In this document: positions 48,460-60,179 of the stretch, one piece after another | Layout: each line of letters starts with the position of its first letter | How positions within the stretch are numbered: the first letter of the stretch is position 1 | Origin: Sclerodactyla briareus | Lineage: Eukaryota; Echinodermata; Holothuroidea; Dendrochirotida; Sclerodactylidae | Direction of reading: 5' to 3' | Assembly: GCA_026419785.1 (NCBI GenBank) | Contig: JAODTK010000577.1 | Coordinates: forward strand, 360,501-424,500 | DNA length: 64,000 nucleotides | The notes under the pieces: model-generated | Told to the model about the DNA's origin: nothing | Databases searched by the model: none | The model's input: only the letters and a program-made list of their open reading frames with translations | Position numbers and translations under genes: made by a program

Positions 48460-50519
48460 ACAATTTGTCTAACAAACAATAATAGCGTTGGAAATCGTCT
48501 TAAGTCCACTGATTGCGGACCCCAGGTGGAGATCTGGACCCGACTAATGGCCGAATGGAAGGATTACCCACGCTTCATACCGAATTCTCGAATTTGAAAT
48601 CCGACAGCAAAAGTGCATAATTGTTCAAGTGTTTGCGCGCAATTGCGTTTTCTTCCAGGCGTTGTAGGCTAATATGCGATGTAATGCTTCAATCATTTCG
48701 TTCACCCGATCAATTTCAGAAGCCTTGTGGCTACTGCCCCTCCCCATTCCTCTGAGATGAAAAAATTCGGGTGGAAATTCGTGAAATATATGGGAAGGAA
48801 AGAGCAAAGTGGAAATGCCTGAATTTATGCGTCTGTTGCGATAAAAATGCCCGGAAAACATGCATTTTTTCGCGCGCTCCGCGCGCGCCGGTCAGTGCCA
48901 ATGGACCGACTTGTTAAATTAGGGTATAAATTTTCTTCTCCCAAATTTGAGGGTCCGTACGCCTAGTGCTTTTCCCTTCGATCTCACCAGAGACCGTTCG
49001 GTAGACCCCTGGATCCAACGCAAACAAAGCCAGAGTAGAAAAGGTAAATAAAAAAAAATTAAAAAAACATTTGTGATACTCGGTAATCATCTTAGTAATG
49101 CACAATGACGACTTTTTTTGTCTTTTACTCAAATCACACATGAGATGGGTGCTATGAGCTGGCAACGTGCCGTTCAGTCGACCTGGAGGAGTATAAAAAT
49201 CTGAAATTTCCTTAGTGCACTCCGCGCCAACCAATGGTGGCCTAGCTTAGATGGTCAATTCCATTCGATGGTCCCCCCCCCCACTTTTCGAAACCTCGAC
49301 GCCCCTGATTCCTTCAATAATGTCGCCACTTTAAAAACTTTTTGTCAACCAGAACTGATAATTGCTCTAAATGAAAGGATTATCCAACACCCTGATGGAA
49401 GCGAGAGAAGCCGTTGCGGTGCTCTGGCAGTCCGAGATTTTCAAAAAAATTCTGACGCTATGCGCCAACCTATGGTGGCGCTCCGCTTAGATAGTCTACA
49501 AAACTATCACCCCCCCCCCAAAAAAAAAAAAAATATTTCCTCTAGAAACGCGCCTGCTAGCAGGATTAGTATCCGTGGTGTTTTCTGGTGATGGGTAAAT
49601 CTTCATCATCTGAAACTCCGACTCTTCAATAAGCTTGTGCCTGTTGTGTGCGTCCTATATGCCGTGATAACCACTAGTTGGTGTTGGCATAGTACCAGAC
49701 AAGACAAGAAGACAAGACAAGACACACCCCCACAAACCCCACACACACCTCTATTTACGCCCTGAATATCAGTCAATCGAGGCTAACCGTTCAGTCACGG
49801 AATTCAATGGAAGCTGATCGAATGACGCGTTCTAGTCCGTCAGGAGTTTTTTTTTTTTTTTCAACTAAAGGTCAGACTGGTCAGGCTAACGCCCATAAAA
49901 TGTCGGGACTGAAAAATTCAGTCGCCCAATTTAAAAGTGAAGGCCCCGGTAAGAGAGGTTAAAATGTTTGGCCATGTATGACGATACAGAAAACACACTT
50001 CAGTGCCATGCAGCTTAAAACACTTGGGAAGAGCCGTTTCCTGCCATACGGCGGGCTTACAAAACCAAAATTTCCTGCAAACGTTACGCGTGTTAACAAT
50101 GGTGGGCGCCTCCGCGGAGATAGTTACTACTCCCACCATGCCCAACTGATACCCCCCCCCCCCCCCACCCACAGTGCCCCAGAATAAGAAGTCTAGCGAA
50201 GTAGCGACACACTATTTTAGATGCGAATTGGAAGCCATTGTTAGTGCCAGCTTTGTAGATCTGGGGGTATCTTGATTAAGAAAAAAAAAAAATAAGCCTG
50301 CCTCTGCGCCATCCGCTGGTGGAACGGATCATGGAGGGGCATTAATCAAACACTCTGTTACCGTGGTACACTGGCTGCAGACACACTGTTGGGTGGACTC
50401 CTTATAGCGATTTCCCTCTATATATGAAGGCGTGGTTATTAAGTAGCAAATCAGCATTGGTAGTCGGCAAAATGAAGGGGACATCCCCTCCCCCCCCCCC
50501 CTCCCAAAAAAGAATTGTC
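48460..50519. other. Noncoding DNA with several poly-C element ends
   Basis: This contains a CGACGCCCCTG terminus at about 49,297-49,307 and the repeated words GCGCCAACC(A/T)ATGGTGGC at about 49,225 and 49,472. C-runs lie at 49,272, 49,510 and 50,153, and a GACAA-type microsatellite at 49,698-49,724. TTCGCGCGCTCCGCGCGC lies near 48,869. No gene was recognised. Confidence 0.5.
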
Positions 50520-50533
50520 TAGCGACGCCCCTG
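50520..50533. mobile_element. Orphan hAT-like right terminus
   Basis: TAGCGACGCCCCTG, preceded inside by a poly-C tract (about 50,487-50,503), matches the terminus family CAGKGGCGTCGCY. The left partner was not found. Confidence 0.4.
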
Positions 50534-50539
50534 GTGCTA

Positions 50540-52120
50540 TAGAATGTTCACAGGGAACCTTCGGCGATCCCATGTAGGCTATCCTTGACTGGACTGCTGG
50601 GGAGGAGGATGCCTTTCAAAGTTGCCTACGGGGTGGCGTACGTATACACTGCCGCCCGGTTAGCTGAGCTTAAGTGTCTTGCTTGGGTGCGAGGTATCTC
50701 ATTATCAGTGGATTCGACGGTGAAGCAATTTGATGTGGCAACTATATAAGGGGTAAAATAAATGATCAGATTCCAGGTATAGTATTTAAATAGTCTAATT
50801 TGCATATGCATTTTTAAAGTTTGTTGATTACCATGAACTTGGTGGATATGGTCCGCCTTTTGAGAAGGGGGCTGGAGGTGCGAACAAACTGTCGGCCGAA
50901 GTCCGTCTAGCTATCGTATAAGGAGGAGGCTCTAACACAATTTAATCATAGGGGCGACTAAATGCGATATCCCAGTGTGTACAATTTGCACGAATGTCAC
51001 ACTTTTCTAAAGTTGATCCGATTTACAAATTACATTGATTTGTGTAGCATGGTCTTCCTCGGTTCTGAATCTGATCGCACAACCAGGCGAGACAGTGAAT
51101 CAGGGATGGTAGTAGGCCTATAATAATGTATATTACATCAGACGACTGTACTGCTGTGAAGCAGATAATTTGCATTATTGCTTAGAAACTGGGTTGTGTA
51201 TTCTTCGTTCGGATTCATTTATTGAAGAATATATTTTCGTTTTTTACAATCGAATTTTTATTTTTTTCACAACTCACAAGTAATATGATGTTCAAGTGGA
51301 GTCAGCTATATTTAAATGTAAATCTTTTGAATGAAAATAACACCATCAATTCAAAATTATATGTTGTTTGGATTGCGTCGGCTATTCATGGAATTGAGGT
51401 CTTTACACTTTCGAAAGAACACATAGTTTACATGAAACGGAGTGGAAAAAAATTCGGTCCATACTTGGCGCTTCGACTGTGGGGAAGGAAAAAAAAAAAA
51501 CAAACACTGAATCTATTGCACATTACAACACAGACGACCATAGCGAAAAAAATCTAAGACGTCCTCTTTTACTAGTTAATGCCATGTTACGATGTAGGTC
51601 GCGCCCAATACGTTACGCTTATCATTTCGGAAACATGTGTGTAGCGAGACTACCAGGCTGTTTCATTACAGGAAATGAAAGGAAATCAATTAATGAACAC
51701 GGCGCGATTGGTCCCCTATAGCAAAACCCTTATAGTCTACATACTATTATGACTACTCGGTCGAAATGCGAAAGTTATCATTGTGCGGTCATACATGCCA
51801 GGATGAGTCGTGTGGGACTTGATCAAAATCTGATTATTGCAGTTAATGCGGTAACATAATCTAATCAACCAAAATTATGATACATATTGTAGGCCCACAT
51901 ATTTGGTGTGCATTCAAATATTTTTTTCTTGCCATAAATTTCCATGGAAGGGAAGAGAGTTTCAACTGGGTGTTCCCTCCCCTTCCTCACTCGCCAGCAC
52001 CCTTCGTGGCTATGTTGGAAGTCGAATTACCAAACATGAATAGCAACATAAAAAATGTACATAGTTACTTATATGTTTTACACGAAACGGGTGGAAAAAA
52101 TCATTGTCCATACTAGTTAC
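50540..52120. other. Noncoding DNA
   Basis: The longest open frame (51,222-51,557, plus, 111 codons) is AT-rich and Lys/Leu-rich with no recognised domain. It is treated as chance. Confidence 0.5.
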
Positions 52121-52129
52121 TTATATGTG

Positions 52130-52229
52130 CATATTATTATTATAGTATTATTATTATTATTATATTATTACTGCAGATTGAGTATATTATTATTATTATT
52201 ATATTATTATTATTATTATTATATTATTA

Positions 52230-52278
<49 letters not shown>

Positions 52279-52341
52279 GTTATTGTTATTATTGTTATTA
52301 TTGTTATTATTATTATTATATATATTATTATTATTATTATA
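52130..52341 (+). repeat. ATT trinucleotide microsatellite
   Basis: About 210 bases of TTA/ATT repeats with scattered G and TA interruptions. The apparent open frame through it is poly-Leu/Tyr and not a gene. Confidence 0.97.
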
Positions 52342-53750
52342 ATGACGGAAAACACCACAGATAAAATACAGGTTCGGCTATCCTATAATCGATCGGAAGT
52401 ATGTTGACGATGTGTCTGTGAACTTCCGTCTGTCCAGAATGAGGAGGATGAGTCAAGTGTACGTGTATTCCTAATTCATTAACAACTGGCACCCCAATAT
52501 AAAATTAACAATGGAGAACAGCAAAACTGTTCGTTCTTGTCTTAGACGCCTGTTAATGACAATACAAATGTCCACCCACTGTGTACCATAAACCCACATC
52601 TACAGGGTGGCTTACTAATTTTGGTTTCATTCCCCTCGGATATAAAATTGGATTGGAGAACGTTGATGGACAAAATTTATAAAATACAATATTTGGAAGG
52701 GTTTGACGAAGTTTGAAACGGCTTTCACTCTATGCTCAGAAAAAAACAGTTTCCGTCTCATGTTATTGACATGAACGGTTAATGTTATTGGAACAGAAGT
52801 ACATCTGGAAACTCTACCAATTTTATTTGATTTTATGCCACTACTCCATATCGGGATTTTACAAATTCCAGTTATTGGTAACTTTCTCGTAAAGCACAGA
52901 GCAAAGTTAGACAGCCTATTCAAATGTATTGTACAGATATTGATGTAAGTTGGTTTTGGTAACTGTTGTAAAAAGAAGAAAAAGACAAGGGTTCAGTTAG
53001 ACTAAGCTCAAATCCCGGTTTGTCTGCCGTGTAGTCAAATAAATTGTCAAGCGGTAACAAACACTCGAGGGGTACCGATACTGCTCACATTGTTGAGGTA
53101 ATCTCGCCATGATTATTATCGCCGTCGTGTCATTACACTCGCCTACGGTCAGCAGTTCAATTTTCTTACAGTACCTGACGATGGAAGATGTCTTCGAAAA
53201 CAGGTCGAGTTGTATATTGTGTGAATAGCGTTAGGTTGGCGTTATATATGGTGAATTGAAATTGGGGTGGATGTTTTCCGTCAATTTTTTTCTAGTGTTG
53301 TACAACGCAGGACTTTGGTACGTATTATTATAAACCATCATCCGCATCAGTATTCTTATTATTAGTAGTAGTAGTAGTAGTAGTGTAGCGTTATTAAACG
53401 TATAAAGAAACTTTGTTAAAATATTTATACTTTGTTCTTTTTCTTTCCCTGCACAGATGCGGTGTTTGTGTCTGTCCCTGTGAGATGGTCTTTGGCCTTT
53501 ATAGCATGTCGGTTGTGCCTAGCATAAATCATTCCTGTTGATTTCTGTCATAATAATGAACCAGAGATTGTTGGGAATGGTTTATAAAGTCCACAACACG
53601 TCCCTGTTAGATCTATCACCAAAAACAGTACTGACATATATATGCCATGCAGGCTTTAGATGTCACTGCCGTCGCTGGTACAGCTACAGAACCGAATCGA
53701 TGTGACAAAATTGATTACAAGCGCGAGCGGAAGCTGCGCAACAAAAGTTA
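52342..53750. other. Noncoding DNA
   Basis: No gene was recognised. A short TAG/AGT run lies at 53,363-53,384. Confidence 0.5.
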
Positions 53751-54245
53751 TCCTTGAATGACCTCCAATATGTGATTTTCTACGTATTCATGTACCAAGT
53801 CCACTCGATCGGACATGTTCCTAATTTGCGTCAAATGACGTTGTGAATGACTTCCAGTGGCCTTCCAAAATTATTCGATCAAAAGTTACTACAGTACCAA
53901 GTTCCATTCAAATCAACACCGTTCTCATTTGAACTTGGAGACCACCAATATGACTTCAACTTTGGGGGAACAACGGGACTGTACCAAGTATGTACCCAGT
54001 TCCATTCGAATGACGCAAATGCCGCCCATCATTACGATCCGCGAAGAAAAACTGTAGGTACCAAGTTTAATCCAAATCGGTCACTGTTCTTAATTTCACC
54101 TCATATGACCTTCCAAATGACCTTCAAAATGTGACTATGTATACCAACTCCCAACGCAATAGCGTCTATGGTTTGAGCATGTTCGAGTGGTATCAACATT
54201 TAGGTGATCTGACCTCGAATGACCTCAAATGACCTTCAAAAATTT
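53750..54245 (+). repeat. TGACCT-based repeat block
   Basis: Multiple TGACCT or TGACTT hexamers are interleaved with AAGT(T/C)CCATTC-like words. The last segment holds three TGACCT at exactly 10-base spacing (54,210, 54,220 and 54,230), and an earlier pair lies at 54,106 and 54,118. The same word type recurs at 41.8-42.2 kb and 55.9-56.75 kb. Confidence 0.7.
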
Positions 54246-54249
54246 CACC

Positions 54250-55910
54250 TACTGAAATCTCGGCTACATATAGGGAGAAATGGTGAAGCGAAGCTTCTCT
54301 GAAGAGAGCTCCATGGAGAAGGTGTGGGGAAAACTAGTTGAGTATTAATTGGATTCATTACAAATCTAATCACACTACGCCAACAAAAACGCAAACTCGA
54401 TCTAGCTAACAGTGCAGTTCGCCCCTATCGACCAAGATTTCGGCCTGAGCATGTACGTGTAAAGTTATGAACGTGTTCAGCGAACGGACGGACTGACGAA
54501 GAGACTTGATGACCTATCGAGCAGCTAAAAAATATTGTGGAGCACCGAAGCTCCTTTAGATGCATTTCTGTGCTATCTGGGGGCAATGGAGCCGAAATCT
54601 AGGGTCTGAAAACAGTCTTCAGCGCTGTATACAGTAGAGTATGTTCTGTGCACTCCTTCGATGATACTGTCAATAGGCATAATGAGTAAGCCCGGGAACA
54701 GTTAGCGGGGGGAGGGGGGGGGGGGGTTTAGGAACAGGATATATAGCCAAATAGGGCGGGGCGCGTATCGTCGTATTGTAGTTCGTTGATATATATATGT
54801 AAAGGTACATGTGGTAAAGGTTATACTTAGCCGTTAATCGAGAGAGGTGAAATATATGACAGAATCCACCGTGGAAACATTAGGGAATGCGCAGAGAAAC
54901 AGGAGAAAGGAAGGAACGTGACGGGTAAGTAACTGGTAACGATGAATTGAGTCCTGTTATAATCTGTGTATTCGTATCAGGTATATGATAAAGATAGTAG
55001 GCTGACGGGGCATAGCCGCTACGTATACCACATGAGAATGTGTAAGAAAGAAAAGAGCCGGGCCGGGTACTATGAGGAGAAGGGAAAATGGAGAAGAAGG
55101 GGGCCGGGAAGGGAACCGATGAAGGAAAGTCATGTAAAAAATTAGCTCGAGGACGGGGAGAAAGAAGCTGACCTCGGTTAAAAAATAAGATGAGATACCG
55201 GGGCAGCTATTTTACGCCAGTGAGGCGAAAGTGACACGCGAGCCCGTAACATTCCTATTACAGTATGTCTTCAGCCACAGGCCACGTTACGCTCCAAAAT
55301 AGCCGCCGTGTCGCTCTTGTCACTATTCTCACTGTCACATTAACGAAGTTGCGTGGGTTCAGTGGGTTATGACTCACTCTTACTTCGGCGAGGAAAACAA
55401 CAATTTAGTGTAGTGGGGAAAGGGTCCCAACACCCAAAAGTGAGAAAACCCAGAACCTGGAGAACTCGCCAACATTCCTTGGAAAAACAAGTCTAAACCT
55501 TTTATAGGAAACTAGACATGTTCGGGCGGGTAAACCGCAGACGTATATATCCCGCATCTCTTATTCAAGATAATTTTGGTGAAAATGAAACGGGACAAAT
55601 CGTGGAAAGAAGAAATTTATAGACTTGTGAAGCGACAACGTTTACAGGTAAACTGGGTCATTCCATAATGCCTTTTTAATTTTATGAGGCACATTTATTC
55701 AGTATTGGCATCCTTTAACAAACGCTCACATTCCGAGGGGGCGAGCCTACGAGGTGGCATAGGTTCCATGAATGTCGGAGTAAAAAGTGGAGGTCTCAAC
55801 ACGAATGCGGTGGTGACAACAAAAGTAATAGTGCGCACGATCAAAAAAAGAGTTCACTGGAAGTGAACCGGGCACCTTTCGCAGATATTCCATTTTCCGA
55901 TTATAGCCAA
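54250..55910. other. Noncoding DNA
   Basis: No gene was recognised. A G-run lies at 54,708-54,726. Confidence 0.5.
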
Positions 55911-55914
55911 AAAA

Positions 55915-56760
55915 ACAGTTATCTGACTTAACCTCGAGATCGATGACCCCGAATGACCTTAATGTCTGACATTTTACTGAATCTTGTTACTCTCCATGTG
56001 ATACTCCACTGCTAGGATCATTTTGCAATCTGATGACACACCCAGTGCGATTGCCAAAAAAGTCTAAAATCAGTTTTTTGACCCCTAAGTGACCTTTAAT
56101 GACCTCTCAATGACATGGCGGTTATTTTATGAAATGTTACACTCCATGTGATGCACCCACTCCTAGTCGCATATTGCATTCCAATGAACATGTCCCACGT
56201 TATTGCGAAAAAGTATTAAACTAATCATTTTGACTGATCAGGACGACCTAATATGCAAATTAGTCCCACAAATTTTACCCTCAGTGATCTTGATGCTATT
56301 GAATAAATTTTCAGGACTGGTAGTAGGCCTATTCACAAAGTTTCGTCAAATCCCTAAAAGTTGAGAAAATAATGCATTATTATTCTAATTATGCTAACTA
56401 ATATGTAAAATAAACACACATACTGACTCTTCAGTGATTTCAACGCAATTGAATAAATTTAGCGGGGGACTGTTCGAAGGTCCTACTCACCAAGTTTTTC
56501 ATTAGAATCCAAATCCAAACATTTATTATTTGCCTAATGCTAATGGGCCAACTATTATTCAAATTGTCATGCGAGCATGACCTTCCAGTGACCTCGGCCA
56601 CATAAATAGGACAAAACTTCATCGGCAGTGATAGTTGGCCCTATTCAACCAAGTTCCATGAAAATCCAATGAAGTTTGAAATATCACATACATTATGCTA
56701 TAATTGGCTACTGGCCAAAGAAATTCAAACTGACCTCGGATGACCTTGATTGTCGCCATG
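55915..56760 (+). repeat. Degenerate tandem repeat of about 150-190-base units
   Basis: AATGACCTTAATG is followed by ACTCCATGTGAT at about 55,993 and 56,149. ATTGAATAAATTT then CCTATTCAC or CCTACTCAC occurs at about 56,296 and 56,447, with AAGTTTCGTC, AAGTTTTTCA and AAGTTCCATG in successive units. Confidence 0.7.
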
Positions 56761-56769
56761 TTTTTTCGG

Positions 56770-58370
56770 CTCCACAACTACCCCAACACCCCGTTTCGTG
56801 TGAACGCACGACTTTAAAATTTTTGCGAAAACCCGAACATAGAGGCAACAAATATTCGATATAGCCCATTTTTTCGAACTTACCCGAGATTTTACTCATA
56901 ATAAGTGGGCGTTGGGGTATCATAATGTTCCTAACAGACCACGGTGGCTCAGTGGTTCATTATTTAATACTATTTAAATATCGAGGTTTTAGTTTGTGAT
57001 AATTCCGTGCTGGACCCTGACACCTCATGGCCTGAAGTCAATTTGATCTACCGTAACTTAAGTATTCCGATCTGCTAACGTTTGCCTTGTCCGTTCGTAA
57101 TAGTTCGCGTTGGTGTACCGACCTTATAAGAGACGCACCAGAACCGTGACCCAGCTGGGTCATCTGTTTGCTCCAACCATGGCGACTGGCCCTATTCAAC
57201 AGGCATACGAGTTGCACCATGCGTGTACTTCTGTTTTGGCCTTTTTTTTGTGGTTTCCTTTAGTTGGCATTCCCTCACCTGTCGATGAAGTCTATCCGGA
57301 ACCTGAACGTTGTATGGTGAACCCATAGGCTACTTGCAATTGCATCTCAACAATGCTTCCTACAGTCCTATCAACCTATTTGTTTTCATGTTTTCCTATT
57401 TTCACACGTTCCCGTTAGCCGAAACCGGTCAATCATGTGATTGGAAAATGAATGTGGTTCTCTGTGTTGCCTGTTGGTAACACGCTGATCCAATTCAGGC
57501 ACGGGAGTCACTAAAGGATTATGGTCTAATTATGTTGCGATGTGGATGTGGTTCGGCACACAGGGACATGATAGGTTTATGAATGACTAGATTTTCGGTT
57601 CAAAATATGCCGAGGCAAGCATAATGTCGCAAATTGTGGGAGATATCGGATTCCGCACGCGCACATGATCTTGGTGATTGCAAAAGTCTGCCTTGGGTCC
57701 GGAGTGAAGTGTCTGTTGGGGTCATGGATCACTCATGTGTCCATTTGCCTAATTTGGGTGTCAAGAAGCATGATTGGTAAATATAATTCTTCTCTGGTCC
57801 TGAGATATCTACCTATGAGGAAATGGCCAACATTCATTCTCAAGGAATTTGGCGGTGGCACTGGCCACTCACCGGTGAGGTGGACCATGAATATGGTGTT
57901 AAGGAGTTATCGTCTAGTACAATATGGCGGACGGAAAAGCGACGCCGACGCTTGCATGACGTCACAATAAACGATTGTCCCAGTGCGATGATGACAATAC
58001 GGTATATTTGTAACATGGTATGACAATGTTAAATAGTTTTGATATCCGTTTTTGATATACCGTTGATATACAGACGATTTTCGGCGTATATCTAGCAGAT
58101 TATTTTAGGTATGAAACACAATTGGAATGTTTCATGTAAATACTTCATTTCAGAACGGAGCACACCATCGAAAGGCCGCATACCATAATACAATGCTATT
58201 CATTTACGGGATAGTTGGGGGGGGGGGGGGGAGGCTTCATATCTTTCATTATATTGCCGAGTTCTTCGCTCAAGTTTAGGATCAGCGTATTCATCCTTCT
58301 GTCTTCGCTACACTCTTACATATGTCAGATATAGATTTGATACCGTACACACTCCCTATGAATCTTTGAA
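56770..58370. other. Noncoding DNA
   Basis: No gene was recognised. A G-run lies at 58,217-58,231. The open frame at 57,665-57,970 lacks recognisable motifs. Confidence 0.5.
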
Positions 58371-58383
58371 ATGTCCCTACAAC

Positions 58384-58540
58384 CAAGGGCGCAGCCACTA
58401 TTGTGTGTCCGGGGGGCATGACCCCCAACTTTTGGGATGCCTCCATCTTCACACACAAAATGTTTCCCATCACTGTTTCGGACCCCCTCTCCCCAAATGC
58501 TCTTGGCCCCCCAACTTTTAGACAGTGGCGGCGCCACTTG
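58384..58540. mobile_element. Small hAT-like MITE, 157 bp
   Basis: The left end is CAAGGGCGCAGCCACTA. The right end, read on the other strand, is CAAGTGGCGCCGCCACTG. G/C-runs lie just inside both. Flanks are CCTACAAC (left) and CCTGCAAT (right), an 8-bp pair with two transition differences that fits an aged hAT target duplication. Confidence 0.5.
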
Positions 58541-60135
58541 CCTGCAATGTTACAATTGTTGGGGAGGATGATCGTTATGCAGTGTTCTCCACTACGGGTT
58601 TTGCGCGGGCGCGCCGCCCGGACAAAAATTGAAAATGGTCACAAGCGCCCTGACAGAAAGCTACCGCCCGGACAAGAACTTTGACCGCCCGGACCACAAA
58701 CACAACCAGGACACCTGTCCAATTCACTCATAGCGATATTCATGATAAAAAAAAGTTCCGTTTCTGCTGCGGTCATCCCTGCATGTTTGTCTTTTCTCCA
58801 AAACCTACAATCATACATACTGGACTCCCATTTCACTGCTCGTTCATCACAGTGCTTACAACCATAGGTCAACTACACATGATTCATATGGACCAACACG
58901 GTATTCATATAGATAACACGGTATGCATGTACGTACATCTCTGCTATGAATTTTAGACAGTCGCATCACATCAGATCGATCTCTCCGCATAAAGTACAAT
59001 GGGAAATTTTGTATTAACATAATAGTTAGGGCCGAATCTCGGAACACGCGGGATCGGGGATGCCAGTTGTTTTGAATAATTTAGCTGGGTTATTTGCGTA
59101 GGCCTACATACAACTCCTTCAATCAATGGACTTACTTTACTGAATAATGGGAGCAAGAATTGTAATTGACAGCTTTAGCAATGGTTTTTATCACATTTCC
59201 AAACAACTTTTGAGGTTGTGATTTTGCTTCGGTATTTATGCAAAATCGTTACGTAGCAGCATGCAGTTTTTAATTGTTGTGGTAGCTACTTGTACATGCA
59301 GTGAATGAGGTTCATGTTTTGAGTTCTAATTATCGGAAAGGGAGAGGCGGGGGGGGGGGGGGGGGCTACGTGCCGAAAAACATGTTAAAAGGGAAAAGAA
59401 CAAAAGAAAAAAAAAAAAACCCCCTCAAAACATTGATGTTGTTTCAGTAAAATCAATCAGCATACACAATATTTAGCGATCGTGTCGGTCAATTTTGAGC
59501 AGTAATTGTTCCAGTTTAGGTCGCGCTAATGTTTTGCAATAATCTGTAAGTATGATCGGAACTTTCGCCGGCAATTTACCAATACCGATTTCGATCATAG
59601 CCTATAATGGACCAATCTGATACCGAAACCGCTGATTGGTTGAAACACGACAGTGTCTGAATATTTCCAAATTTTTAAGAGAAAAAAAATCACTTGAAAA
59701 GGGGGTATTCAGAAAAAAAGGCCGATATCTGAGACTTGAATGTCTGCTGGTCTGTCACTCGCGGCTAGGCTCCGATTTATATGGAGAATGGAGAACACGT
59801 GGAAGAGTTAATTCACCAGAAAGTCAAGCGCCCTGATCGGTCCTTAGCCCCGCATTGGTTGCGGCATTTGTAAAATCACTAGAATCGCCTAGCCAAGGGT
59901 TCGAGTCGCGTAACCGATATTGAATCAACAGTTCAATACTCCTGTTAAATGAAATCGCGCCAATCTGGTAGGCCTGCTATTGGGAACTGCTCTAGGACTG
60001 ATCGAAATATATTTTAATTACTAATTACCGGTGCTTTATACTGTAAAATCCAAAAAGTTCAATGCGCTTTATTTTGTCGTACGTGCGTATGAGAAGTCAT
60101 GAAGTTGGGTGCATCCCTTCAGACGGATTGCTGAC
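58541..60135. other. Noncoding DNA with CGCCCGGAC repeats
   Basis: CCGCCCGGACAA or CGCCCGGAC recurs at about 58,613, 58,664 and 58,685. A poly-G tract lies at 59,350-59,366 and an A-run at 59,408-59,419. No gene was recognised. Confidence 0.5.
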
Positions 60136-60178
60136 GGGAGGGTGGGGAGGGGGGGGAGGGTCGGGTTAGGGTGGGGAA
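60136..60178 (+). other. Strong G-quadruplex-forming tract
   Basis: It contains seven runs of three or more G, separated by one to four bases, and includes GGGTTAGGGT. Potential structure is on the plus strand. Confidence 0.7.
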
Positions 60179-60179
60179 G

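Noticed and set aside
52055-52342. 95-codon frame rich in Leu and Tyr
   Set aside because: It is the translation of an ATT microsatellite.
57665-57970. 101-codon open frame as a host exon
   Set aside because: No recognisable domain or splice context; the words resemble dispersed noncoding repeat sequence elsewhere in the window.
59895-59915. GGGTTCGAGTCGCG, B-box-like word
   Set aside because: No A-box at tRNA distance upstream and no stem pairing.
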